DNA of 64,000 bases from JAXLSZ01 sp046330315 (GTDB taxonomy: Bacteria; Actinomycetota; Thermoleophilia; Solirubrobacterales; 70-9), in NCBI GenBank assembly GCA_046330315.1, contig JAXLSZ010000005.1, positions 248,001-312,000 on the forward strand, given 5' to 3'. The position numbers were made by a program, and so were the translations under genes. Shown here piece after piece: positions 48,724-57,641 of this stretch. Below the pieces are notes generated by a model. That model was not told the DNA's origin, did not search any database, and was given only the letters and a program-made list of their open reading frames with translations. Within the stretch, counting starts at the first letter, position 1, and the number at the start of each line of letters is the position of its first letter.

Positions 48724-50154
48724 TCAGATCAGGTCCCGCTCGACTTCGATCCGTCCCTCCTCGGCGGCGTCCGAGAGGGCCGCGTAGTCGGCCTCGTTCT
48801 GGTCGGCGTAGGCGGCGGCGAAGTCGGCGATCGCCTCGTCGAAGGACTCCCCCTTGCCGAGGTAGGAGGCGATCGCGATCTCGTCCCCGGATCGCGCGTG
48901 GGCGCGGGCCAGGGTCCAGCCACAGGCGGCCCCGTAGCGCGCCAGGCCTGGAGGAAGCAGCATCTCGACCTTGATCGAGCGCTTGCCGTCCCAGAGCTGG
49001 CGCACGTAGAAGTCGCGGTCGATTCCGTCCACGCCTCTTGCGGGCAGCCAGCCGAGCAGGATGTCGCTCGAGGCCTGCATCAGCCACTGGCCCTCGACAA
49101 CCCGCCGGCCGTGGTTGTCGAACTCGCTCGCCCCGGCGTAGGGCTCGAGCACCGAGGCCTCGGCCTGTTTGGCCTGAAGGAAGAGCGGGTCGCCCCGGTC
49201 GCGGCCGACCATCAGGACGATCCAGGCCCTGGTCCCGACGCTGCCCACGCCAACCACCTTGTGGGCAAGGTCCACGAAGTGGTAGCCATCGAAGAGCCGG
49301 GCTCGGTCCCCCTTCAGGCTCTCTCGATAGCTGGCCAGGAGCTGCCGTATCTGGCCCTGGACCTGCCCACGGACGGCCTCGTCGTCGATCAGCTCGTCGA
49401 GCGGGACGACCAGGGGAGGGTCGCTGATGATCCGCGGCTCCCCGTCGACCTCCTCGACGAGGCGGTCGAAGGCCTTGAGGTTGTCCTTGCGCCGCGCCTT
49501 CTCCATCTCCTTGCGCAAGATGGCGACCCGGTCGTCGGGGACGCCCTCGGCGACCACCTGGTCGAGGATCGCCTCGACGTCGAGGCGCGCGTACCAGACG
49601 TCGAGGTTGCGCATCTTCGCGAAGGCGGCCATCGCCTCCCGGTAGGCGGAGACGGTCTCCAGGACGGTCGCCCGCCGCTGCTTGCGCTTGAAGCCGCGGT
49701 CGCGGCCGGCGATCTCGAGGCTGACCGCGAGGCGCTTGAGGTCCCACTCCCAGGGGCCGGGAAGGGTCTCGTCGAAGTCGTTGAGGTCGAACACCAGGCG
49801 CCTGTCGGGCGCGGCGAAGACCCCGAAGTTCGAGAGGTGCGCGTCGCCGCAGAGCTGCGCGCGCAGGCCGGAGTCCGGCGTGCCGGCGAGGTCCAAGGCC
49901 ATGATCGCCGCGGCGCCGCGGTAGAAGGTGAATGGGGAGACGAGCATGCGGCCGTAGCGAATCGGCACCAGCTCGGCGACGCGGCTCTCGGCCTGCTCCT
50001 CGAGCACCTCGACGGGATCGCGGCGGTCGGCGGGCGGCACCCACTCGCCGTGGCTCGATCGGGGAACACGCTTGCGGGCGGCACGGCCCGCCGCCCGGCG
50101 CTCCTCGGGGGAGCTCCAGCCCGGACGACGTGAAGGGTCCTCGGCGGCGCTCAT
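48724..50154 (-). CDS. DUF2252 family protein
   Basis: A 476-residue member of DUF2252, a group with a remote protein-kinase-like fold. Recognisable segments are FYRGAAAIMALDLA, LCGDAHLSNFGVFAAPDRRLVFDLNDFDET with the GDxHxxNF and DxNDFD motifs that resemble aminoglycoside-kinase catalytic loops, GVGSVGTRAWIVL, and LGKGESFDEAIADFA. Function is not established in the family; phosphotransfer is suggested by the motifs. It starts 9 bp downstream of the CocE-like hydrolase stop on the same strand, so the two form an operon. Confidence 0.88.
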   Translation of the reverse strand: MSAAEDPSRRPGWSSPEERRAAGRAARKRVPRSSHGEWVPPADRRDPVEVLEEQAESRVAELVPIRYGRMLVSPFTFYRGAAAIMALDLAGTPDSGLRAQLCGDAHLSNFGVFAAPDRRLVFDLNDFDETLPGPWEWDLKRLAVSLEIAGRDRGFKRKQRRATVLETVSAYREAMAAFAKMRNLDVWYARLDVEAILDQVVAEGVPDDRVAILRKEMEKARRKDNLKAFDRLVEEVDGEPRIISDPPLVVPLDELIDDEAVRGQVQGQIRQLLASYRESLKGDRARLFDGYHFVDLAHKVVGVGSVGTRAWIVLMVGRDRGDPLFLQAKQAEASVLEPYAGASEFDNHGRRVVEGQWLMQASSDILLGWLPARGVDGIDRDFYVRQLWDGKRSIKVEMLLPPGLARYGAACGWTLARAHARSGDEIAIASYLGKGESFDEAIADFAAAYADQNEADYAALSDAAEEGRIEVERDLI

Positions 50155-50163
50155 GGCCGCAGA

Positions 50164-52428
50164 CTACCGGCGCCGGGCTCCGAGGTTCGTGAAGCGCTCG
50201 TAGTCGCGGCAGGGCTCGCCGCGGAGGCCCGGGCAGTGGGGAAGGCCGGTCGGGACCTTCACCCCCGGAATCACCGGAAGGACCAGGCGGGAGGGCATCT
50301 GCGACGAGTGGGCCAGGGCGACCCGGGTCGGCGAGGAGGGCAGCGCCTCTCCGAACTCCCAGGAGGGCTGGTCGCCGCCCGGCGCCTGGATCATCACCCT
50401 GATCCGGGACCCCTTGCGGTAGGCGTGGCCCTGGTAGTAGAGGGGCACGGTGACCTTCGCGAACTTGCCCTTGGGGAGCGGCCTGAGGTCGCGCTTTCGG
50501 AGGCTGAGGACCGGCTCGAGCAGGGTGCTCTTCTTCGGGTCGAGCCTGCGGGCGATCGTCTTCAGCCAGCCGCTCTGGACGAAGACCTCCTTGCCGTCGG
50601 GCCGCACCTCGGAGACCGTCACCTGGAGGTCCACGTCGGGCACCCTGGCGCGAATCCACGCCTCCAGCGCCCCGGCGCCGATCACCGTGGTGTTCGACTT
50701 CAGCGGCGCGCTGAGGTAGGAGAGAGCCCTGCCCGCGGGGCTCTGCTCCCAGTGGTAGTCGGGCGTCGCGGCCCACAGCCCGCCGGTGCCGGTGTTGCCG
50801 GTGAAGTCGGTGGGCGGCCTGGCGCCGGGGTCCCAGGTGAAGGCGTCGGTCCCCGACCTGCCCGGCCTGCGGTCCACCATGGCGCCGTTGCGGGTCAGAT
50901 ACCAGGAGCGCGCCTTCGTCCCCGGGATCGGCCAGCGCGAGAAGGAGCGCTCGAACCCCGCATAGGGGTAGCCGGGGTTCGCTCCACCGGCGCCGTTGTC
51001 GAACAGCACACGCACCCGGGGGAGCTTCTCGTAGGCGGCCTTGGCGCTGGCGAAGTCGGGCTTCGCCTGGATCGGGTCGTCGGGGAGGGTGACGCCGGGG
51101 ATGCCGAACACGGTCAGGTAGATCAGCGGGGCGAGCGCCTTCTGCCCCGCGGTCAGCTGAGGCTTTCGGTGGGCGACGTAGAGTTCAAGGAAGTCGAACC
51201 AGCGGTTGAAGGTGGCCGGCGCCAGCGCGTCGGTGTGCACGCCGTTTGTGAAGGTGAACCACCTGCGCTTCGTGCCGGTGAACTCGTCGGCGAGGTTGGG
51301 GCAGTGCCCGCCCGTCTGCTCGTCGGTCCACTGGCAGGCCAGGAAGACCGGGACGTCGATCTTGTGGACGAAGGTGTAGGGGGCGAGCGGGTCGGCGACC
51401 TTCGGGCGGTAGTAGCGGTTGCGATCGATCTTGCCGAGCAGGTCCACCGCCTCGGTGTGCAGGGTCTGGTTGGCGGCGCAGACCGCGTCGCCGTCCTGGA
51501 TCCGCTTGTAGGCCCACGCCTGGCCCCCGGTCGGCGAGGCGGGCAGCGCGTCGTGGACCCTCTGCTTGCCCCAGGAGAGGGCGAAGCCGGTGTTGAGGAT
51601 GCCGCCCGGGTAGAGCGTCGTCTGGGTGTTGTCGATCACCGAGAGCGGGGTGATCGCGGCGAGGTGGGGCGGCCGGGTCTGCGCGGTGAAGAGCTGGCTG
51701 ATCCCGCCGTAGGAGACCCCGGCCATCCCGACCTTGTGGTGCAGCGCCCAGGGCTGGCGCGAGACGGTCTCGATCACGTCGTAGCCGTCGAGCCCCTGGA
51801 GGGGCTCGAAGAAGTCGAAGGCGCCGCCCGAGCATCCGGTGCCGCGCATGTTGACGTCGACCACGGCGAAGCCGAGCTGCTGGAGGAGCAGCTGGATCGA
51901 GCTCTCCCCGCCGCCGGGGTTGGCGTATCCGTAGCCGGAGTACTCGACCAGGGTCGGGTAGGGGCCCGGGCCCGAGGGCAGGGTGACGTTGATCGCCAGC
52001 TTGGTGCCGTCGCGGGTCCTCAGGTACCCGTAGCCACCGGCCGGAAGGGTCTGGTCGTAGACGCTCGTCCTGGGCGGCGCGGAGCGGCGGGTCAGGACTC
52101 CGAAGGCGGGGCTCCGCGGGCCGCCCGGCCCGCCCTGGCGGACCCGGTATCCGGATCCGGGCTCGACGTGGCGGTAGACGATCCCGCCCAGCGAGCCGGC
52201 GGCCCGGGTCTGGAGCACCTTTCCCTTCGAATCGAGGAGGCTCAGCTTCGCGCCCGGGGTCGCCCCGGTCACGTAGGCCTGCTCGACGCTGCCGCGCGCC
52301 GAGAACCCGACCGGCGTGCCGGCGGAGGCGGCGGTTGCGCCGATGCCGAGGGCCAGCGCAGCAAGCGCCAGCAGGCCCGCAAGGGCCCCGTGGCGGCGCG
52401 AAATCGGCGCTCTCCCCCGCCGGCTCAT
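50164..52428 (-). CDS. Secreted CocE/NonD-family serine hydrolase
   Basis: A 754-residue exported hydrolase related to X-Pro dipeptidyl-peptidase S15 and cocaine esterase. The signal segment (residues 12-36) is Ala/Leu-rich. The catalytic domain has the nucleophile motif GMAGVSYGGISQ, acid in CQWTDEQTGGH, and His in NGVHTDAL. The C-terminal 200 residues form the jelly-roll domain of the family. It probably cleaves peptides or acyl esters outside the cell. It is the first gene of an operon with DUF2252. Confidence 0.9.
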   Translation of the reverse strand: MSRRGRAPISRRHGALAGLLALAALALGIGATAASAGTPVGFSARGSVEQAYVTGATPGAKLSLLDSKGKVLQTRAAGSLGGIVYRHVEPGSGYRVRQGGPGGPRSPAFGVLTRRSAPPRTSVYDQTLPAGGYGYLRTRDGTKLAINVTLPSGPGPYPTLVEYSGYGYANPGGGESSIQLLLQQLGFAVVDVNMRGTGCSGGAFDFFEPLQGLDGYDVIETVSRQPWALHHKVGMAGVSYGGISQLFTAQTRPPHLAAITPLSVIDNTQTTLYPGGILNTGFALSWGKQRVHDALPASPTGGQAWAYKRIQDGDAVCAANQTLHTEAVDLLGKIDRNRYYRPKVADPLAPYTFVHKIDVPVFLACQWTDEQTGGHCPNLADEFTGTKRRWFTFTNGVHTDALAPATFNRWFDFLELYVAHRKPQLTAGQKALAPLIYLTVFGIPGVTLPDDPIQAKPDFASAKAAYEKLPRVRVLFDNGAGGANPGYPYAGFERSFSRWPIPGTKARSWYLTRNGAMVDRRPGRSGTDAFTWDPGARPPTDFTGNTGTGGLWAATPDYHWEQSPAGRALSYLSAPLKSNTTVIGAGALEAWIRARVPDVDLQVTVSEVRPDGKEVFVQSGWLKTIARRLDPKKSTLLEPVLSLRKRDLRPLPKGKFAKVTVPLYYQGHAYRKGSRIRVMIQAPGGDQPSWEFGEALPSSPTRVALAHSSQMPSRLVLPVIPGVKVPTGLPHCPGLRGEPCRDYERFTNLGARRR

Positions 52429-52533
52429 CGGTTACACGATTTCATGGCTTCCTCGTTCATGTCAAGCGGCGCCCGGGCCCGGCCGCCCCTCGCAGCTGAA
52501 ACCGGGCTCGCGGCCCGGAGTTGCGCGCCGGGC

Positions 52534-55500
52534 TCAGTGACAGCTCGTGGTGCCCGAATCCGTGAAGCTCTTGCCTGCCTCCGGGATGAACTGCCAGTCG
52601 TAGCTGGTCGGGTGGAGGGTCATCTGCAGGACGCCGTAGGCATCGGTGTTGCGGGCCTCGCTGTTGGGCTGCACCGTGCCGATGCCGTAGAGACTGCGGC
52701 CCCCGGTCCCGACGATGAACTCGCGTATCCCGTTGGGATTCGCCACCCCCGAGGGCGTCTGCGGGGCGAACCGCTCGTAGATGTGCTCGCTGCCGTCCAG
52801 CATCACGTCCGCCCCGGCCGCGTAGAGCAGCTGCCAGAGGTACTGGGCGCCGGGGTTGTTGCCGTGCACGTTGCCGGAGGAGAAGAGCGGCTCGTGGTAG
52901 ACCGCCATCGTGCAGACGTTGCTGTGGGCCTCGAGGTCGTTCTGCAGCCAGTCCTCCATGGTCGTGCAGGTGTCGGCCTCGTAGCAATAGGAGTTCATCG
53001 CGATCACGTGCCAGGCGCCGAGGTCGTAGCTGTAGTAGCCCTTGTTGGCCCCGGCGGGCCCCGCCGCCGCACCGAAGTAGTTGAAGTACCCCGAGGCGCC
53101 GGAGGTCCCGTACTCGTGGTCGCCGACGATCGGCCTGGTCCGCGCCTTGTGGCGGCCCCAGGTGGGGTCGTAGCAGTTCGCGTACTCGGCGGCGGTGCCG
53201 TTCTCATAGACCGTGTCGCCGAGCGCCAGAACGGTGCCGCCGAGGCCGTCGAGCAGGTTGGCGGTGGCGTCGTCGCCGCTCGAGGAGCAGGAGCCGATGT
53301 CGCCGGCGGCGAGGATCTTGGGGTCGGCGGTGGCGTTGACCGTGAAGGTCTTGGCGGCCGAGAGCCCGAGGTTCCCCGAGGCGTCGCTCTGCTCGGCCTG
53401 CGCCGTGTAGGTGCCCGAGGAAAGCGAGGAAGAGGCCAGCACGGAGAAAACCCCCTGGGCGCTCCTGGAGGCGTTGAGCGTCTGGATCGGGCTGCCCGAC
53501 GCGCTGGAGCCCGCGTAGAGCTTGACGGTGACCGAGTCGCCGTCGCCCGGCGTGATGCCGCCGAGGCCGCCGAAGTTGGGCTTGGCCTCCATGGTCGAGC
53601 CGGCGGCGGGGGTGCTGAGGCTGACCGTGGGCGGCGTCGTGTCGATCAGGTAGGCGCGGTTGTAGTGCGCCTGGACGCGGGAGGCGGACAGTGCCGTCGG
53701 GTACACCGCGGTCTCGTCGAGGCGGCCCGAGAGCCTGTCATAGCCGCCGCTGGAGCCGATGTAGAGCGGGTTGGAGGTGGTGTTCACCGAACTTGAGAAG
53801 GTTTTCGAGGCGCGCTGGGTCCCGTTCAGGAAGATGCGCATGGTCGAGCCGTTGAAGGTGCCGACCACGTGGAACCACGAACCCGCGCTGACCAGACCGT
53901 CGGCGGTCTGCAGCTCCGAGTAGGTGGTCGTCGTCTTCCAGACTCGCAGGATCACCGCCCCGGCCGAGGTGAGGCGCAGCAGGTACTGCTGGTCCTTGCG
54001 CAGCAGGGTCGCGGTGTCCGCGGGCAGAGCGGTCGGCCGCAGCCAGGTCTCGACCGAGACCGCCGAGGTCGGGTTGAGGCCGGAGGTGCTGGCCACCTGC
54101 ACCTGGTCGTCAACCCCGTCGAAGCCGACGGCGGTGTTCGAGTCCCCCCCGACAACCCCGGCCTGGCCGAGCGAGGGGCTGAACTGGTAGGCGCCGGGGC
54201 TCGCCCCCTTCTCGTCGGCCGCCACCGTGCCGGAGGCTTCGCCGAGCCGCCAGTAGGCGGCGGGCGAGTCCTGCATCACGTTGTCCTTGTAGGTGCCGAC
54301 CGTGAAGGTCTCGGCGTTGCTCTGCCCGAGGTTGCCGGCCGAGTCGGACTGCTCTGCGCGGGCGGTGTAGGTGCCGAAGGCGAGGTCGCTGGTCGGGTTG
54401 GTGGACCAGGTCGCGCCGCTGCGGGTCGTGTTGACGGTCTGCACCGGCGTGCCGGACGCCGAGGTGCCGGCGTAGATCTTCACGGTGACCGTGGCGCTGT
54501 CGCCGAGGTCGTCGCCGGCCGCCCCGGAAAGCGTCGGCCGGACGTTCGAGGTCACCGTCCCGGGAGGCGGCTGGGTCAGGGTCACCGCCGGGGCGGTGAC
54601 GTCCACGGTGAAGGTGGAGGTGGCGCTGGCCCCCGTGTTGCCGGCCTCGTCGGACTGCTCGGCGAGGGCCGTGTAGGTGCCCGAGGAGAGCGCCGAAGCC
54701 GGGCTGGTGGACCAGGTGGAGCCCCCGCCGCGGCCCGCGGTGACGGTCTGGATCGGGCTTCCGGTTGCGCTGGAGCCGCTGTAGATCTTGACCACGACGT
54801 CATCGGAGTCGCCCGGCTCGGTTCCCGCCCCACCGGCGAGCGCCGGCCACGGGTTGGAAAAGGTCGAGCCGTCGGCCGGTTGGGTGAGGGTGACGGCCGG
54901 CGGGGTCGCGTCGACGTCGAAGGTGACGGGATCGCTCTGGCCGGTGTTGCCGGCCTCGTCGGACTGCTCGGCGAGGGCCGTGTAGGTCCCCGAGGCCAGG
55001 TCCGAGGACGGGGTCGCCGACCAGGAGGAGCCCGAGCGGGCGGTGGTCAGCGTCTGCACGGGGGAGCCGGTTGCGCTCGATCCTGCGTAGATCCTCACGG
55101 TGACGGTCTCGCCGTCGCCGAGCGCGTTTCCGGCGCCGCCGGAGAGCTGGGGCCGGGGGTTGGAGGTGATCGAGCCGTCGGCCGGCTCGGTCAGGGTCGG
55201 CGACGGCGGCGTCGTATCCGGATCCACGGTGAAGGTGACGGCGGCGCTCTGGCCCTGGTTGCCGGCCGAATCGAGCTGCTTCGCGCGGGCCGTGTAGGGA
55301 CCCGGGTCGAGGTCCGCGGAGGGCGCGGTGGACCACGAGCCGCCGGCGCGGTTGGTGCTCAGCGTGGCGAGCGGAGAGCCGCTTGCCGAGGAGCCCTCGT
55401 AAATCTCAACTTCCACCGCCTGCGCGTCCCCCGGATCCGCCCCGGCACCGCCGGAGAGGACGGGGCGCGGGTTGGTGGTGTGGGAGCCGGCGACCGGCTG

Positions 55501-56853
55501 GGTGAGAGTCACCGCGGGAGCGACGGTGTCGACGGTGAAGGTCGCCGGCACGCCCTGGCCGATGTTCCCGGCGGCGTCGGACTGCTCGACGGCCGCCGTG
55601 TAGGTGCCCGGCGAGAGGTCATGGGTGGGGGTCGTGGACCAGGTCGCTCCGGTCCGGGCCGTGGCGATCGTGTCGGCGAGAGGGCCCGAGGTGCTCGGGC
55701 CGCTGTAGATGCTCACGGTGACCGTCCCCGAGTCCCCCGGGAGGTCCCCCGCGGCTCCGGAGAGGATCGGGCGGAGCTGCGAGGTGAAGGAGCCGTTGGG
55801 CGGCGCGGTGAGGCTCACGGCGGGGGCCGCGGTGTCCACGGTGAAGGTGGATGTGGAGCTGTAGCCGGTGTTGCCGGCGTTGTCGGACTGCTGGGCGCGG
55901 GCGGTGTAGGTGCCGGAGCCGAGCTCGGCGATCGAGTTGGTCGACCAGGTGGCCCCGGTGCGGGTCGTCGCCACGGTGTCGACCAGCGGCCCGGAGGTGT
56001 CGGGGCCCGAGTAGATGTTCACGGCGACAGTGCCTGAGTCCCCGGGGCCGTCGCCGGCGGCACCCGAGAGGATCGGGTGGCGATCGGAGATCGTCGAGCC
56101 GTCGGCGGGCTCGCTCAGCCCGACCGCCGGCGGAGTGTTGTCGGGCGTGATCGTGAAGGTGGAGGTGGCGCTGTAGCCGGTGTTGCCGGCGTTGTCGGAC
56201 TGCTGGGCGCGGGCGGTGTAGGTACCCGGGGCAAGGTTCGAGCCGGGGGCGGTGGACCAGGAGGAACCGCTGCGGGCCGTGTCGAGGCTCTGAGCCAGGG
56301 ATCCGGAGGTGTCGGGGCCGGAGTAGATCTTCACGGTGACCGTGGTGCTGTCGCCGGGGGCGTTGCCGGCCGCTCCGGCGAGGGTGAGCAGCGGATCGGG
56401 GGTCGAGGAAGAGTCCGGCGGCTGGGTCAGGGTGACGGTGGGCGGATCGGTGTCGCTGGCCAGGGTGGTGAACGTCTCGACGGTCTCCGAATGCCCTCCG
56501 GTCCCCGTGCAGCCGTAGAAGTACCCGGGGAACGTCGACTCCTGCCAGCAGACCTGGTACTCGTACTGCGTGCCCGGCAGGAGGCCGCTGACCTGCTCAT
56601 GGAGCGCCAGGCTCGGCGTCGTCCCGAAGTTGGTGACCGGGCCGTCGATCCACGTCTGCGCTCCGGCCGCACGCCAGTGCGTGTAGGCCTTGCACGGGCC
56701 GGCGTCGCAGGAGACGACCGAGTTGAGCGTCGCGGAGGCCGAGGAGACGTCGGTCGCTCCCGTGGTGCGGCCCCCGCAGCCGGCGATCAGCAGGACGGCG
56801 CCCAGCGCGAGGAGCAGCGCACCGAGCCGCGTCGGGGAGACACTTCGGCTCAT
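52534..56853 (-). CDS. Repeat-rich lipoprotein with C-terminal phosphatase domain
   Basis: About 1439 residues. The lipobox LLIAGC near residue 25 marks a lipoprotein. A fibronectin-like segment is followed by seven Ig-like repeats of about 88 residues (each with VTLTQPxDGS, VxIYSGxxxxG and GTYTAxAxQSDxAGN). Next come a LamG/concanavalin-like domain (WLRPTALPADTATLLRK), an eighth repeat, and a metallophosphoesterase domain: AAGDIGS, LALGDTVY, GDHEYG, VYHEPLF, DGSEHIYERF. The last matches purple-acid-phosphatase-like enzymes. It probably works on the cell surface as a phosphatase held out by a repeat stalk. The ATG at 56853 is preferred to a GTG ten codons upstream. Confidence 0.85.
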   Translation of the reverse strand: MSRSVSPTRLGALLLALGAVLLIAGCGGRTTGATDVSSASATLNSVVSCDAGPCKAYTHWRAAGAQTWIDGPVTNFGTTPSLALHEQVSGLLPGTQYEYQVCWQESTFPGYFYGCTGTGGHSETVETFTTLASDTDPPTVTLTQPPDSSSTPDPLLTLAGAAGNAPGDSTTVTVKIYSGPDTSGSLAQSLDTARSGSSWSTAPGSNLAPGTYTARAQQSDNAGNTGYSATSTFTITPDNTPPAVGLSEPADGSTISDRHPILSGAAGDGPGDSGTVAVNIYSGPDTSGPLVDTVATTRTGATWSTNSIAELGSGTYTARAQQSDNAGNTGYSSTSTFTVDTAAPAVSLTAPPNGSFTSQLRPILSGAAGDLPGDSGTVTVSIYSGPSTSGPLADTIATARTGATWSTTPTHDLSPGTYTAAVEQSDAAGNIGQGVPATFTVDTVAPAVTLTQPVAGSHTTNPRPVLSGGAGADPGDAQAVEVEIYEGSSASGSPLATLSTNRAGGSWSTAPSADLDPGPYTARAKQLDSAGNQGQSAAVTFTVDPDTTPPSPTLTEPADGSITSNPRPQLSGGAGNALGDGETVTVRIYAGSSATGSPVQTLTTARSGSSWSATPSSDLASGTYTALAEQSDEAGNTGQSDPVTFDVDATPPAVTLTQPADGSTFSNPWPALAGGAGTEPGDSDDVVVKIYSGSSATGSPIQTVTAGRGGGSTWSTSPASALSSGTYTALAEQSDEAGNTGASATSTFTVDVTAPAVTLTQPPPGTVTSNVRPTLSGAAGDDLGDSATVTVKIYAGTSASGTPVQTVNTTRSGATWSTNPTSDLAFGTYTARAEQSDSAGNLGQSNAETFTVGTYKDNVMQDSPAAYWRLGEASGTVAADEKGASPGAYQFSPSLGQAGVVGGDSNTAVGFDGVDDQVQVASTSGLNPTSAVSVETWLRPTALPADTATLLRKDQQYLLRLTSAGAVILRVWKTTTTYSELQTADGLVSAGSWFHVVGTFNGSTMRIFLNGTQRASKTFSSSVNTTSNPLYIGSSGGYDRLSGRLDETAVYPTALSASRVQAHYNRAYLIDTTPPTVSLSTPAAGSTMEAKPNFGGLGGITPGDGDSVTVKLYAGSSASGSPIQTLNASRSAQGVFSVLASSSLSSGTYTAQAEQSDASGNLGLSAAKTFTVNATADPKILAAGDIGSCSSSGDDATANLLDGLGGTVLALGDTVYENGTAAEYANCYDPTWGRHKARTRPIVGDHEYGTSGASGYFNYFGAAAGPAGANKGYYSYDLGAWHVIAMNSYCYEADTCTTMEDWLQNDLEAHSNVCTMAVYHEPLFSSGNVHGNNPGAQYLWQLLYAAGADVMLDGSEHIYERFAPQTPSGVANPNGIREFIVGTGGRSLYGIGTVQPNSEARNTDAYGVLQMTLHPTSYDWQFIPEAGKSFTDSGTTSCH

Positions 56854-57077
56854 CTTGCGGATCTCGTCATCCTGGGTCGCCACCTCAACCGATCACCGAG
56901 AACCTGCAGCCCTCCAAAGGTTGCCGAAAGCACCCCGGCGGCGCCCCCAACACCGTTGATCCTCAGCCCATTGCCGTCAGTCAGACTAGCACGGTCGGAG
57001 TTCCGGTGCTGCGCTTTTTCCGCATCCGGAAGCCAAATTCGTCAGGCGTCTGGCGACGCAAGGAGGTCGGCCCGAGG

Positions 57078-57356
57078 ATGGGAAAGCTCGCGATCAGGGT
57101 GCAGGCCAGGTCCCGCCGCGAGGAGATCGCGGGCAGCCGGGCCGGGCGCCTGCTGGTCCGCGTCAAGGCGCCTCCGGTGGACGGCCGGGCGAACGAGTCC
57201 GCGCGCAGGCTCCTCGCGAAGCGCCTCGGCGTGCCGGCAGGCAGGGTGCGAATCCTCGCCGGCTCCTCCTCCCGCGACAAGCTGGTCGAGGTCGAGGGGG
57301 TCGAGGCCGCCGAGCTGCGCCGGAGGCTGCTGGGGCAGGACCAGGAGGCCGGGTGA
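57078..57356 (+). CDS. DUF167 (YggU) family protein
   Basis: A 92-residue DUF167 protein: IRVQARSRREEI, LLVRVKAPPVDGRANE, LAKRLGVPAGRVRILAGSSSRDKLVEVEG. This is the complete length for the family, whose role is unknown. The ATG at 57078 has AGGAGG about 13 bases upstream. It lies divergent from the lipoprotein gene across about 220 bp and just before a tiny membrane-protein gene. Confidence 0.9.
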   Translation: MGKLAIRVQARSRREEIAGSRAGRLLVRVKAPPVDGRANESARRLLAKRLGVPAGRVRILAGSSSRDKLVEVEGVEAAELRRRLLGQDQEAG

Positions 57357-57419
57357 CCCAGCGCCCGTCGGCCGGCCCGCTCTCGGCGGGTGGCCGGACC
57401 TTCCCCCTACGATCGCTCC

Positions 57420-57569
57420 ATGCCCCTTGCGCTCGGCCGGCACCTGCTCTTCCGCGAGATCACCCACGGCGGGGCGCTGGTCGCGGTGATCGCCCTGGTC
57501 GCGGTCGTCCTGCTGGTCCGCTTCTGGCCGCAGATCACGGCCTGGATCGAGGAACGGATGCGGCGCTGA
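57420..57569 (+). CDS. 49-aa single-helix membrane protein
   Basis: A short frame from ATG 57420 to TGA 57567-57569. The peptide begins MPLALGRHLLFREITHGG, has one strongly hydrophobic helix (ALVAVIALVAVVLLVRFW), and ends in a charged ITAWIEERMRR. Codons are almost all G/C-ending and the helix-plus-charged-tail design is convincing. It follows the DUF167 gene by 63 bp on the same strand. Function unknown. Confidence 0.55.
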   Translation: MPLALGRHLLFREITHGGALVAVIALVAVVLLVRFWPQITAWIEERMRR

Positions 57570-57641
57570 GGGCGGGCCGCCCCGGGCCCCGAGATGCCCG
57601 CCGGCCGGGCTCCCCGAGGGCCGTCTGCCGCGCCCCAACCG

